Source: Ralstonia sp. A12 (lineage in GTDB: Bacteria > Pseudomonadota > Gammaproteobacteria > Burkholderiales > Burkholderiaceae). Taken from it: a stretch of DNA of 64,000 bases. The notes under the pieces are model-generated. The model saw only the letters and a list, made by a program, of their open reading frames with translations. It was not told the DNA's origin and made no database searches. The translations under genes were made by a program, and so were the position numbers. The stretch spans positions 1 to 64,000 of the forward strand of contig NZ_JSZO01000038.1 of the NCBI RefSeq assembly GCF_000801955.1, read 5' to 3'. Shown one piece after another: positions 1-7,816 of the stretch (position 1 is the first letter of the stretch; each line of letters starts with the position of its first letter).

Positions 1-71
1 CCCGGCAGGGGACGAAACGGAAGCAAACCACCAACACACATATAGATCGACAACGACAAGGAGACAAACCC

Positions 72-1100
72 ATGCAACAAACCCGCCGCAACGTCCTCCG
101 TCTAACCATGGCCGCCACGCTGGCAGCATCGCTCTTCGGTGGCGCCATCAGCACTGCCCACGCAGAAGCCAGCGAAGTCCGCATCTCCCACGGCTACGGC
201 ATCCTGTATCTGCCCATCATGGTGATGGCCAGCGAGCACCTGCTCGAGAAGCAGGCCAAGGCCGCCGGCCTGGGCGACGTCAAGGTCAGCTACCGCATCC
301 TGGACGGCGGCAACGTCATCAACGACGCCATGCTCTCGGGCGCGCTCGACATCGCCTCGCTGGGCGTACCAGGCTTCCTCACGCTGTGGGACAAGACCCG
401 CGGCAGCGCCATGGAAGTGCGCGGCCTGTCGTCGCTCAGCTCGTCGTCGATGTACCTGATGACGCGCAACCCAAACGTGAAGACGCTGGCGGATTTCTCG
501 GAGAAGGACCGCATTGCCGTCCCCGGCATCAAGACCTCCCTCCCCGCCGTGGTGCTGCAAATGGCCGCTGCCAAAACCTTCGGCGACAAGCAATTCAACA
601 AGCTCGACCCGATCACCGTGCCGCTGCCGCACCCCGACGCCACCGCCGTCATGCTGGCCGGCGGCAGCCAGATCAACAGCCACATGGCCTCGCCGCCGTT
701 CTCGTACACTGAGGCCGCGGCGCCCGGCCTGCACCGCGTGTTCAACACGGTGGACGTACTCGGCAACATCACGCTGGACATGACCTACACCAGCAAGAAG
801 TTCTACGACGCCAACCCGAAGCTGTCGGCGGCGTTCGTGGCCGCGCTGGATGAAGCCAACGCGCTCATCGCCAAGGACAAGACCAAGGCCGCGCAGATCT
901 ACATTGCGCAATCGAAGGTGAAAAGCTCGCCGGACGAGGTGAAGAAGATCCTCGACGATCCGGATTCGCGCTTCACGACCACCCCGGTGGGCGTGGCACA
1001 CTACGCCGAGTTCATGCAGCGCGTGGGCACGCTCAAGAACAAGCCGGCATCGTGGAAGGATCTGTTCTTCCCGACGGTGCAAAGCCGGCAAGGTTCGTAA
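72..1100 (+). CDS. NitT/TauT-type ABC transporter substrate-binding protein
   Basis: Periplasmic binding protein of the nitrate/sulfonate/taurine ABC importer class (342 aa). Residues 1-31 form a signal peptide with an arginine pair ahead of the hydrophobic stretch (RRNVLRL) and a likely AHA cleavage site. The mature part has the family-typical opening ISHGYGILYLPIMVMAS and a DAMLSGALDIASLGVPG segment lining the ligand cleft. AAGGAG at 58-63 sits 8 nt before the ATG and fixes the start. No permease or ATPase gene follows within the window, so partners, if any, lie upstream of it. The substrate cannot be told from sequence. Confidence 0.88.
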   Translation: MQQTRRNVLRLTMAATLAASLFGGAISTAHAEASEVRISHGYGILYLPIMVMASEHLLEKQAKAAGLGDVKVSYRILDGGNVINDAMLSGALDIASLGVPGFLTLWDKTRGSAMEVRGLSSLSSSSMYLMTRNPNVKTLADFSEKDRIAVPGIKTSLPAVVLQMAAAKTFGDKQFNKLDPITVPLPHPDATAVMLAGGSQINSHMASPPFSYTEAAAPGLHRVFNTVDVLGNITLDMTYTSKKFYDANPKLSAAFVAALDEANALIAKDKTKAAQIYIAQSKVKSSPDEVKKILDDPDSRFTTTPVGVAHYAEFMQRVGTLKNKPASWKDLFFPTVQSRQGS

Positions 1101-1131
1101 GCCCAACGCGGCATCCGCACGGAGACATCTC

Positions 1132-1530
1132 ATGGCACTACGTATCGTCCGCCTCGGCGAGCCGCGCTCTCCCGATGAAGGCCTGCGCATCGGCACCGTG
1201 CGGCGCCCGCCGCGCGGCGTGCCGAAAGAAGAGTTCGCCAGCCGCGATTTCTACGACGTGTGGATGCCGCTGCTCTCCCCCACGCCCGAGCTCGTCAAGC
1301 AGGCCCAGGCCGCACAAGCCGCGCACGATGACAAGGGCTGGCAAACCTTCGTGCGTCACTTCCGCGCCGAGATGCGCGATGGCGATGCCGCGCGTCTGCT
1401 CGACATGCTGGCCGCGCTATCGCACCAGACCAACCTGTCCGTCGGCTGCTATTGCGAAGACGAAGCGCACTGCCATCGGTCTGTGCTGCGCGAGCTGCTG
1501 ACGGAACGCGGGGCGAAGGTGGCTCCATAG
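1132..1530 (+). CDS. DUF488 family protein
   Basis: Small cytosolic protein (132 aa) of the DUF488 family, function unknown. Diagnostic segments are GTVRRPPRGVPKEEF near the N-terminus, the aromatic FYDVWMPLLSPTPELV, and the C-terminal Cys/His motif CYCEDEAHCHRSVL, a conserved hallmark of the family. It begins 31 bp after the binding-protein gene, so the two may be cotranscribed. GGAGA lies just upstream of the ATG. Confidence 0.85.
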   Translation: MALRIVRLGEPRSPDEGLRIGTVRRPPRGVPKEEFASRDFYDVWMPLLSPTPELVKQAQAAQAAHDDKGWQTFVRHFRAEMRDGDAARLLDMLAALSHQTNLSVGCYCEDEAHCHRSVLRELLTERGAKVAP

Positions 1531-1568
1531 CGCATGACACATGCCCTGCACTTGCACAAGGACGACCT

Positions 1569-2099
1569 ATGCCCAACCTGCCTCGCACGTTCCGACGCCC
1601 CATCGCAGCCGGGTTCTTGCTCGCACTGGCATTGATTGCCGCGCAAACGGCCATTGCGCAGACCGCCCCCGCCGCGCTCCAGCCTGCCGATGCTCACCAC
1701 ACCATCGCCACGCTATCGGCAACGGGTGTCCAGATCTACGTCTGCAAGCGCGACGGCAACAAACCGCTGGCGTGGGTCTTCAAAGCGCCGCAGGCCGATC
1801 TCTACGATGCCGCCGGAAAACTCGTCGTCAAGCACGGTGCAGGCCCGACTTGGGAAGCCGCTGACGGCAGCAAGATCACGGGCAAGGCTGTGCAGCAGGT
1901 GGCCAACAGCGCTGAGGCCGGTGCCATTCCGATGCTGCTGTTGCAGGCAACCAGTGCGGGCAGCGTGGGGCTGTTGAGCAGCGCACGCTATGTACAGCGG
2001 CTGCAGACCCATGGCGGCATCGCACCCGCGCAGCCCTGCACCGAAGAGGGCCAGGAGGGCCGCAGCCCCTACCTGGCGCAATACGTCTTCCTCGACTGA
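1569..2099 (+). CDS. DUF3455-like exported protein
   Basis: Predicted exported protein (176 aa) resembling DUF3455, function unknown. The reading frame stays open back to 1452, but the ATG at 1569 is preceded by AAGGACG (1558-1564) and opens a clear signal peptide (AAGFLLALALIAAQTAIAQ). The mature domain has GVQIYVCKRDG, LAWVFKAPQADLYDAAGKLVVKH and GPTWEAADGSKI, typical of the family. Its start is 38 bp after the DUF488 stop. Confidence 0.8.
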   Translation: MPNLPRTFRRPIAAGFLLALALIAAQTAIAQTAPAALQPADAHHTIATLSATGVQIYVCKRDGNKPLAWVFKAPQADLYDAAGKLVVKHGAGPTWEAADGSKITGKAVQQVANSAEAGAIPMLLLQATSAGSVGLLSSARYVQRLQTHGGIAPAQPCTEEGQEGRSPYLAQYVFLD

Positions 2100-2237
2100 T
2101 CGATTGGCACTGCGCTACAGAAGGCAGCGGCCCTACCCCATGCGGGGGACGATGTACAACCCTGGGCGAACCTATAACAAAGGTACGCGCGACCGGCATC
2201 ACACGCCGCGCGCCATCGTCATTTCAGGAGTACCGCC

Positions 2238-2456
2238 ATGGGCCGCCGCTACATCGATTGCCGTGCCTTCCCCAGCGAGAACAACTGCTCGGTCGCCATC
2301 AGCGCCGACAGTGACGCTGAGTTGCTGGAGGCGGCGGTGCAGCATGCTGTGTCCGTGCACAAGCACACGGACTCGCCCGAGCTGCGCGCGCAACTGCAAA
2401 CCCTATTCAAGGACGGCACACCCACCACCGAACGGCCGCCAATGGCAACCGCATGA
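2238..2456 (+). CDS. DUF1059 family small protein
   Basis: Small soluble protein (72 aa) of the DUF1059 family, function unknown. The whole family domain is present: YIDCRAFPSENNCSVAISA followed by DAELLEAAVQHAVSVHKH and PELRAQLQTLFKDG. CAGGAG at 2225-2230 is 7 nt from the ATG. It stands alone, with the next gene on the opposite strand. Confidence 0.85.
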   Translation: MGRRYIDCRAFPSENNCSVAISADSDAELLEAAVQHAVSVHKHTDSPELRAQLQTLFKDGTPTTERPPMATA

Positions 2457-2527
2457 CGGTGGCGTAGGCCGTTCCAGATGCGTGGAAAACGCGCAGCGAT
2501 CCATTGCGCAGCCGCGCAAACGTCTGC

Positions 2528-3166
2528 CTAACGGCGCGCCGACGACGCCAGCATCAACCGCACCACATCGCACTGGCTATGCGTATTGGTCTTGCGATAG
2601 ACGTGCTTGAGGTGCGTGCGCACCGTGTCGAGCGAGATACCCAGCGTGCGCGCAATGCATGCTGGGTCCGCACCGCGCGCGAGCAGATCGGCCACATCGG
2701 CCTCACGCGGGGTCAGGCGGAACACGTCAGTGATCCACAGACTGGGGGATTGCGGCGGCGCAATGCCGGCGCGGGCGGCAACGCGCTGCCAGCAAAGCGG
2801 CAGGGCTTGCGCAAGATGCGGCAGCAGATCCCGCGGCGCTGACCGCTTGGCCAACAGCGGCACACCACGCACGCGGTAGTCCAGCCACACCGCGCCACGG
2901 ACTTCCGCATCGGCCATCGGCCAGGCATCCACACCATCGCAGCGCGCCGCGTGCATCAGCAGATCCACCGTATGCGCGCCGTGCGAGGCGGCCCAATGCA
3001 AGCGGCCATCCACCCGCCAGCGGACCATTGCCGCAGCATGATCCGCGCTGCAGGCATCGCGCAGCACGTTCATGATGCCCACGGCATCACCCGCGCACGC
3101 CGCTTCATAACACCGGCGCAGCGCGGTTGCCGAGGCATGGGAGGGCACGGCGGCAAAACGCGGCAT
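2528..3166 (-). CDS. LuxR-family HTH transcriptional regulator
   Basis: DNA-binding regulator (212 aa from the ATG at 3166; the frame continues to an alternative start at 3202). The last ~60 residues form a LuxR-type helix-turn-helix: LTPREADVADLLARGADP, IARTLGISLDTVRTHLKHVY. The N-terminal ~145 residues match no receiver or autoinducer domain that I recognise and may be a degenerate sensor. No adjacent gene is an evident target. Confidence 0.82.
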   Translation of the reverse strand: MPRFAAVPSHASATALRRCYEAACAGDAVGIMNVLRDACSADHAAAMVRWRVDGRLHWAASHGAHTVDLLMHAARCDGVDAWPMADAEVRGAVWLDYRVRGVPLLAKRSAPRDLLPHLAQALPLCWQRVAARAGIAPPQSPSLWITDVFRLTPREADVADLLARGADPACIARTLGISLDTVRTHLKHVYRKTNTHSQCDVVRLMLASSARR

Positions 3167-3297
3167 GGATGAAATACGGGCACGACAGGCGCCAGGACTC
3201 ACAGCCGATGCGCCTTGATACCCCCATCGCGGAAAAGGATTTCATTATAGAAAGCGCGCCTGCCAGCGCGCTGCGTCGTTTGCCCTAGGCCAGAATC

Positions 3298-3735
3298 TCA
3301 GGCCAGCGCGCGACGCGCCATCCAGCGTGCGCGCAGGTGGTCGTACGCAAGGTTGAAGAAGAACGTGTACGGCAGGAAGAACAGCATGATGCCGATGTCG
3401 ATCACAAAGGCTTCCCACAGGCTCACGTTCAGCCACCACGCGCCCAGCGGCACCAGCATCACGACCAGGCCGCCCTCGAACAGGCAGGCGTGCACCACGC
3501 GCACGGCCAAGGTGCGCGAGAGCTTGTAGCGATGCTCCACGCGCTCGAAGAGCGCGTTGAAGATCATGTTCCAGACCATCGCCACGGCGGCAAACATGAG
3601 CGTGAGCGCGCCCATGTGCGCGAGCGACACGCCCATGATCCAGCTGAACAGCGGCGCGCAGATGATGGTGGCGAGGAGTTCGAAGGACAGCGCATGGAAC
3701 ACACGCTCGACGGGGGTTTTGGCTGGGACTTGCAT
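3298..3735 (-). CDS. PACE-family multidrug efflux transporter
   Basis: Inner-membrane proton-coupled efflux pump of the PACE (chlorhexidine/AceI-like) family, 145 aa, the usual size. It has two tandem bacterial transmembrane pair repeats and four hydrophobic helices. Family landmarks: RVFHALSFE with Glu19 (equivalent to the essential AceI Glu15), WNMIFN (W55, N56, N60) with Glu64, and the second-repeat copy RVVHACLFE with Glu87. The frame is open far upstream, but Met at 3735 is where homology begins. It is divergent from the LysR gene at 3847, a common arrangement for PACE pumps and their activators. Confidence 0.88.
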   Translation of the reverse strand: MQVPAKTPVERVFHALSFELLATIICAPLFSWIMGVSLAHMGALTLMFAAVAMVWNMIFNALFERVEHRYKLSRTLAVRVVHACLFEGGLVVMLVPLGAWWLNVSLWEAFVIDIGIMLFFLPYTFFFNLAYDHLRARWMARRALA

Positions 3736-3798
3736 GAAAGACTCCGATGAATAGGCGTGATTTTCATCGGCGGAAGCGAGTTTATCCAGTTCGATAAC

Positions 3799-3813
3799 AT
3801 CGGTTTTTCCGAT
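3799..3813. promoter_or_regulatory. Candidate LysR operator between PACE pump and LysR gene
   Basis: Perfect 5-bp inverted repeat ATCGG-TTTTT-CCGAT in the 111-bp divergent intergenic region, in an AT-rich stretch that continues as ATATATTGA. Size and placement suit a LysR-type binding site serving both genes. No binding evidence beyond symmetry. Confidence 0.4.
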
Positions 3814-3846
3814 ATATTGAACAGATACCGCCATCTGGAGCCACCC

Positions 3847-4737
3847 ATGCGTCACTCCCCTGAAGCCCTGCTGGCCTTTGCGGAGGCCGCCACGCTCGGT
3901 TCGTTCTCGGCGGCGGCGCGCAAGCTGGGCAAGCGGCAATCCACCGTGAGCGAGGCGATCGGCAATCTGGAGATCGACCTGGGCCTGACGCTGTTCGACC
4001 GCAGCACGCGCCAGCCGACGCTTACCGAAGCGGGCCGCGCCATGCTCACGCAGGTGCGCCGCGTGCTCGAAGCCAGCGAACAGATGGACCGCCTGGCCGC
4101 GCAGATGGCCGGCGGCCTGGAAGCGCGCCTGACGCTGGTGGTGTCGGACACGTACCAGTCCGACCGCTACGAGCAGACACTGGCCGCGCTTGAACAGCGC
4201 TTTCCTGACCTGGAACTCGAATGCCTGATTGCCGAGTACGAAGACGTGCTCGACATCATCCAGCAGGGCCGCGCACAACTTGGGCTGGTGGCGACGCAGC
4301 CGGCCTATCCGCCCGACATTGGCGCGGCCACCATCGCCGAGCAATCGGAGATCGGCCTGTTCGTCGGGCGGCAGCATCCGTTCGCGCAATATGGCGACAA
4401 GGAAGTGCCGCATGCGGTGCTGCGCGAGGCGCGCGAGCTGCGCCTGAATACCTTTGTCGATCCGGTCGGGCCCCGCGCTGAAACCACGCCCGTGCGCAGC
4501 CTGCGCCGGTGGTCGGCGCCGAGCTATCTGATGCTGCTGGAAATGGCGATGCTGGGCTTCGGTTGGACAGAGCTGCCGCGCTGGTTGGTCGACCACTTTG
4601 CCGCCGACCGCCTGCATGAAGTGCATGCGCGCGGGTGGCCCCGCCATGTGCCGGTCGATGTGGTGTGGTCACGCAAGCGCACGCTCGGCCAGGCCGGCGC
4701 GTGGCTGCTGGAGACGATGCTGGCGGAAACGGCGTAG
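3847..4737 (+). CDS. LysR-family regulator, divergent from PACE pump
   Basis: LysR-type regulator (296 aa from ATG 3847; the frame is open to 3757 but homology starts here). N-terminal winged helix-turn-helix: FAEAATLGSFSAAARKLGKRQSTVSEAI, then LGLTLFDRSTRQPTLTEAG. Residues ~90-296 form the periplasmic-binding-like effector domain (LTLVVSDTYQSDRYE). By family precedent it probably activates the divergently transcribed efflux gene in response to a pump substrate; this is inferred from arrangement. Confidence 0.88.
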   Translation: MRHSPEALLAFAEAATLGSFSAAARKLGKRQSTVSEAIGNLEIDLGLTLFDRSTRQPTLTEAGRAMLTQVRRVLEASEQMDRLAAQMAGGLEARLTLVVSDTYQSDRYEQTLAALEQRFPDLELECLIAEYEDVLDIIQQGRAQLGLVATQPAYPPDIGAATIAEQSEIGLFVGRQHPFAQYGDKEVPHAVLREARELRLNTFVDPVGPRAETTPVRSLRRWSAPSYLMLLEMAMLGFGWTELPRWLVDHFAADRLHEVHARGWPRHVPVDVVWSRKRTLGQAGAWLLETMLAETA

Positions 4738-4744
4738 GCGGGGC

Positions 4745-5617
4745 TTATTCGTCCAGCCGCTCGATGATCAGGCGCGAGAGCTGCGCCGTCTGCTCTTTCG
4801 AGAGCGAGAACTCCACGCCAAACGAGGGGAAGCCCGCCGGACCATCCTGCACAGGCGCGGTACCGGCCACGTGGCCGGCGATGGAGAAATCTTCCTGCTG
4901 CCCATCGACATAGGCGCTAAAACTCAGCGCGAGCTGCTCGCCAGGCGTGAACGCGGCGCCGGCACTTTGCACGAGGGCACCGTTCAGGCAGATATCGCGC
5001 AGCACAGCCACCCGGTCAGCGGGCGAGGCCGCCTGCCCCTCTGCGCGCAGCGTCGCGCCAATACGCACCTGCACGCGCTTGGCGCTGCGCAACGGCATCT
5101 TGTGCACCTTGGCCGGCATGGAGAGCACCAGATACGGCGAGGGAAACTGCCCCGCTGCCACCACGCTGCACATCATGCTCACCACCTCGCGGCCTGAGAA
5201 GCCGCGCAGCAGCAGCACGTCACGCACCTCGGGGCGCAGCGTGCGTTTGCTATCGGCGGGTTGCGTGATGAAGATGGCCTCGCCCTCGATGTAGCCGATC
5301 AGGCGGCATGGCAGCGGACCGCGCAACGGTGCCGCTTTCTCCTGCACTTGCAGAACGGTGCCGATCGACAGACCTGTCGCAGCCAAGCGCGGCTTGCCTT
5401 CTGTGGACTCAACCGGCGGCGCCACGGCAGGTGCGTCCACCGCAGGCGCGGCCGCCATCACCGCGCCGTGCAGAAACAGCAACCGCACGGCCTCCGCATC
5501 GGGCACAACCACACCTGCAGGCAGCAGCAACCGGCTGGCGCTATCCACGAGAGCAAAGGGCAGTGGCTGGCCGACCGGTACATCTTCTGGCGCAAGCTGC
5601 CGCGTGGTTTGGGTCAT
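4745..5617 (-). CDS. YcgR-like flagellar brake / PilZ domain protein
   Basis: Probable c-di-GMP receptor (about 290 aa) with an N-terminal YcgR domain (~residues 85-170) and a C-terminal PilZ domain (~175-290). The RxxxR c-di-GMP motif is present as RSAKR. The second motif, normally (D/N)xSxxG, reads DICLNG, with Cys replacing Ser. YcgR proteins bind the flagellar motor and slow motility when c-di-GMP is high. The frame continues to 5725 with other possible starts; 5617 is chosen because the family-like sequence begins there, and it is uncertain. It ends 7 bp after the convergent LysR gene. Confidence 0.75.
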   Translation of the reverse strand: MTQTTRQLAPEDVPVGQPLPFALVDSASRLLLPAGVVVPDAEAVRLLFLHGAVMAAAPAVDAPAVAPPVESTEGKPRLAATGLSIGTVLQVQEKAAPLRGPLPCRLIGYIEGEAIFITQPADSKRTLRPEVRDVLLLRGFSGREVVSMMCSVVAAGQFPSPYLVLSMPAKVHKMPLRSAKRVQVRIGATLRAEGQAASPADRVAVLRDICLNGALVQSAGAAFTPGEQLALSFSAYVDGQQEDFSIAGHVAGTAPVQDGPAGFPSFGVEFSLSKEQTAQLSRLIIERLDE

Positions 5618-5737
5618 GGGAGATTGTCCGTCGCGTTCAAGGTTGAGCCGGGCCGCGCGTGCCCAGGCAGGCATGGCTGACATTTTGCAACATTGGATGG
5701 CGAACGGACGGAGGTCAACCTCCACACGTGATGTGCA

Positions 5738-6127
5738 TCAACCCGCCAGTGCAGTTGCCTCGATCTCGACGGCCAGGCCGTAGTGCAGCGTCGGCACCGG
5801 CACCACGGCACGCGCCGGGCGCAGCTCCCCGATCCACGCGCGATAGAGCGCGTCGAACGCGGGCCAGTGCGTTTCCATGTCGGTCACGTACACGCGCACC
5901 TGCACCAGGCGCGAACGGTCTGTGCCCGCAGCGGCAAGCACCGCATCCAGGTTGGACAGGACCTGCAGCACCTGCGTCTCAAACGGTGCATCGACGAGCT
6001 TTTCGCCAGTGGGCGTAACGGGAATCTGCCCCGCTACAAACACAAAGCCGTTCGCGCAGACGGCGTGCGAGTAGTGCCCCGCAGGCGGGCGCAAATCCGG
6101 CGCGTTCAGATAGCGCGCGTCGCTCAT
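5738..6127 (-). CDS. RidA/YjgF family enamine/imine deaminase
   Basis: Cytosolic RidA-family protein (129 aa) that hydrolyses reactive enamine/imine intermediates released by PLP enzymes. Landmarks: GHYSHAVCANGFVFVAGQIP, the LSNLDAVLAAAG helix, and PARAVVPVPTL, whose Arg corresponds to the catalytic RidA Arg105. Its ATG overlaps the stop of the ammonia-lyase gene (ATGA, 6124-6127), implying translational coupling. That fits clearing the aminoacrylate-type product of that enzyme. Confidence 0.88.
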   Translation of the reverse strand: MSDARYLNAPDLRPPAGHYSHAVCANGFVFVAGQIPVTPTGEKLVDAPFETQVLQVLSNLDAVLAAAGTDRSRLVQVRVYVTDMETHWPAFDALYRAWIGELRPARAVVPVPTLHYGLAVEIEATALAG

Positions 6128-7092
6128 GCGATCTCCAGTACCAGCTTGGCAAAGTGCTGCAAATCCACATTGCCGCCCGACAGAATCACGCCGACGCGCT
6201 TGCCGCGCACGTCCACCTTGCCGGTCAGTGCGGCAGCCGCAGCCAGGCAACCGGTCGGCTCAACCACGGCCTTCATGCGGCTGGCGAAGAACTGCATCGT
6301 GCTCACCAGTTCCGCATCATTCACGGTGACGATGTCGTCGACCAGCTCGCGGATCACGGCAAACGTGTAGTTACCCAGGTGCTGCGTCTGCGCGCCGTCG
6401 GCCAGCGTCTTGGGCGTGTCGATATGGACGATCTCGCCCTTGCGGAAGCTCTGCTGGCCGTCGTTGCCGGCCTCGGGTTCCACGCCGATGATCTTGCACG
6501 CGGGGTTCAGCGCGCGCACTGCCGTGGCGGTACCCGAGAGCAGTCCGCCACCACCCAGCGGTGCGAGCACCACGTCGAACGGGCCGGCCTCTTCGATCAG
6601 CTCCTTGGCCGCCGTGCCCTGCCCAGCCATCACGTGCGGATGGTCGTACGGCGGGATTAGCGTCAAGCCGTGCTCTTCTGCCAGCTTGCGGCCGATGGCT
6701 TCGCGGTCTTCGGTGTAGCGGTCGAAGAACACCACCTCACCGCCGTAGCCGCGGGTGGCCTCCACCTTCACGACCGGTGCGTCCTTGGGCATGACGATGA
6801 CGGCGCGCATGCCGAGCAACCGCGCCGACAGCGCAATCGCCTGCGCGTGGTTGCCCGACGAAAACGTGATCACACCCGCCTTGCGCTGCTCCGGCGTGAA
6901 CTGCGACAGCGCGTTGTACGCCCCACGAAACTTGAACGCGCCCATGCGCTGGAAGTTCTCAGCCTTGAAGAACAGCTCGGCGCCGGTCATGGCGTTGGCG
7001 GTGCTCGACGTCAGCACCGGCGTCTTGTGGGCGACGCCCTGCAGGCGGGCGTGGGCGGCAACAACGTCGTCGTAAGAGATGGGCAGGCTCAT
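6124..7092 (-). CDS. PLP-dependent threonine/serine or hydroxyaspartate ammonia-lyase
   Basis: Fold type II PLP enzyme (322 aa) of the threonine dehydratase / serine racemase / threo-3-hydroxyaspartate ammonia-lyase group. The PLP Lys is in AFKFRGAYNAL (Lys54), the Asn loop is SSGNHAQA, and the phosphate-binding loop is GGGGLLSG. It lacks the regulatory ACT domain of biosynthetic IlvA, so it is catabolic in type. It forms an operon with an upstream PAS-HTH regulator (7-bp gap) and a downstream RidA. I favour a hydroxyaspartate or serine/threonine ammonia-lyase; sequence alone does not separate these. Confidence 0.85.
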   Translation of the reverse strand: MSLPISYDDVVAAHARLQGVAHKTPVLTSSTANAMTGAELFFKAENFQRMGAFKFRGAYNALSQFTPEQRKAGVITFSSGNHAQAIALSARLLGMRAVIVMPKDAPVVKVEATRGYGGEVVFFDRYTEDREAIGRKLAEEHGLTLIPPYDHPHVMAGQGTAAKELIEEAGPFDVVLAPLGGGGLLSGTATAVRALNPACKIIGVEPEAGNDGQQSFRKGEIVHIDTPKTLADGAQTQHLGNYTFAVIRELVDDIVTVNDAELVSTMQFFASRMKAVVEPTGCLAAAAALTGKVDVRGKRVGVILSGGNVDLQHFAKLVLEIA

Positions 7093-7099
7093 GGCGGGC

Positions 7100-7744
7100 T
7101 CAGGTTGGAGAGTTCTCGGGAAGGTAGGTGTAGACGGTGGAGCGCGCCACGCCCAGCGTTTGCGCGACTTCGGTCAGCGCGCGGCGCAGGTTCAGCAGGC
7201 CGCTGGCGGCCAGTTCGCGCATGGCTTCACGGCGCTGGTCGAGCGACATGGCCATGGGTGTGGTGTTGCGCGCGGCGGCAAAGCGTTCGAGTGCGGCGCG
7301 CACGTCTTCCACGCGGCGCGAACCCAATGATTCAGGCACCGGCGGCGCGGCCACGTCAACGCGCATCAGTTGCGTGAGGCCGGTCGTCACCGCGCTCAGC
7401 ATGGACACATCCATGTTCAGGCAGATGGCGGCTACGTATTCGCCACGGCTGTTCTTCAGGCCGATGGATGTGCTCTTGGCGGGGCGTCCATCGGGAAACC
7501 GGTTGGCGTAGTTCTCGATGACCTCGGGGAAGTCCGGATCAGCCAGGCGCGCCAGACCCAGCTCGGTAACGGCGTCGCCTACCTGGCGGCCCGAGAGGTT
7601 GTTGGCAATGGCGACGACGGAATGATCGGGGTCGGTCAGGTCGTGCAGCACGACCTCCACCAGTGGCGCGAGTGTCTTACCCAGCGCTTCGACGATCTTG
7701 CGGCCTTCGCGCAACAGAAGGCCGTTTTCTTCGGCAGATTTCAT
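7100..7744 (-). CDS. YheO/DauR-like PAS + HTH transcriptional regulator
   Basis: Regulator (214 aa) with an N-terminal YheO-like PAS domain (LGKTLAPLVEVVLHDLTDP, KSTSIGLKNSRGEYVAAICLNMD) and a C-terminal DauR-type helix-turn-helix (LRRALTEVAQTLGVARSTVYTYL). This family often controls amino-acid catabolic genes. It is the first gene of the operon with the ammonia-lyase and RidA, so it is likely autoregulated through the twin palindromes directly upstream. Confidence 0.85.
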   Translation of the reverse strand: MKSAEENGLLLREGRKIVEALGKTLAPLVEVVLHDLTDPDHSVVAIANNLSGRQVGDAVTELGLARLADPDFPEVIENYANRFPDGRPAKSTSIGLKNSRGEYVAAICLNMDVSMLSAVTTGLTQLMRVDVAAPPVPESLGSRRVEDVRAALERFAAARNTTPMAMSLDQRREAMRELAASGLLNLRRALTEVAQTLGVARSTVYTYLPENSPT

Positions 7745-7748
7745 GGCA

Positions 7749-7781
7749 TTGACGATACGTCAATTACTGACATTTCGTCAA
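7749..7781. promoter_or_regulatory. Twin palindromic operators upstream of the DauR-like operon
   Basis: Two related palindromes lie 5 bp upstream of the regulator start: TTGACGATACGTCAA (7749-7763, perfect TTGACG-N3-CGTCAA) and CTGACATTTCGTCAA (7767-7781, same right half, two changes in the left). Their centres are 18 bp apart, close to two helical turns, which suits cooperative binding. Their position next to the start codon predicts repression. Confidence 0.6.
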
Positions 7782-7816
7782 TATCGCGATGCCCAGTGGT
7801 CACCGCCCAGGCAACA

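Noticed and set aside
3298-4647. 449-residue fusion ending in the PACE pump
   Set aside because: The N-terminal 304 residues are antisense to the LysR gene; the 145-residue pump is full length by itself.
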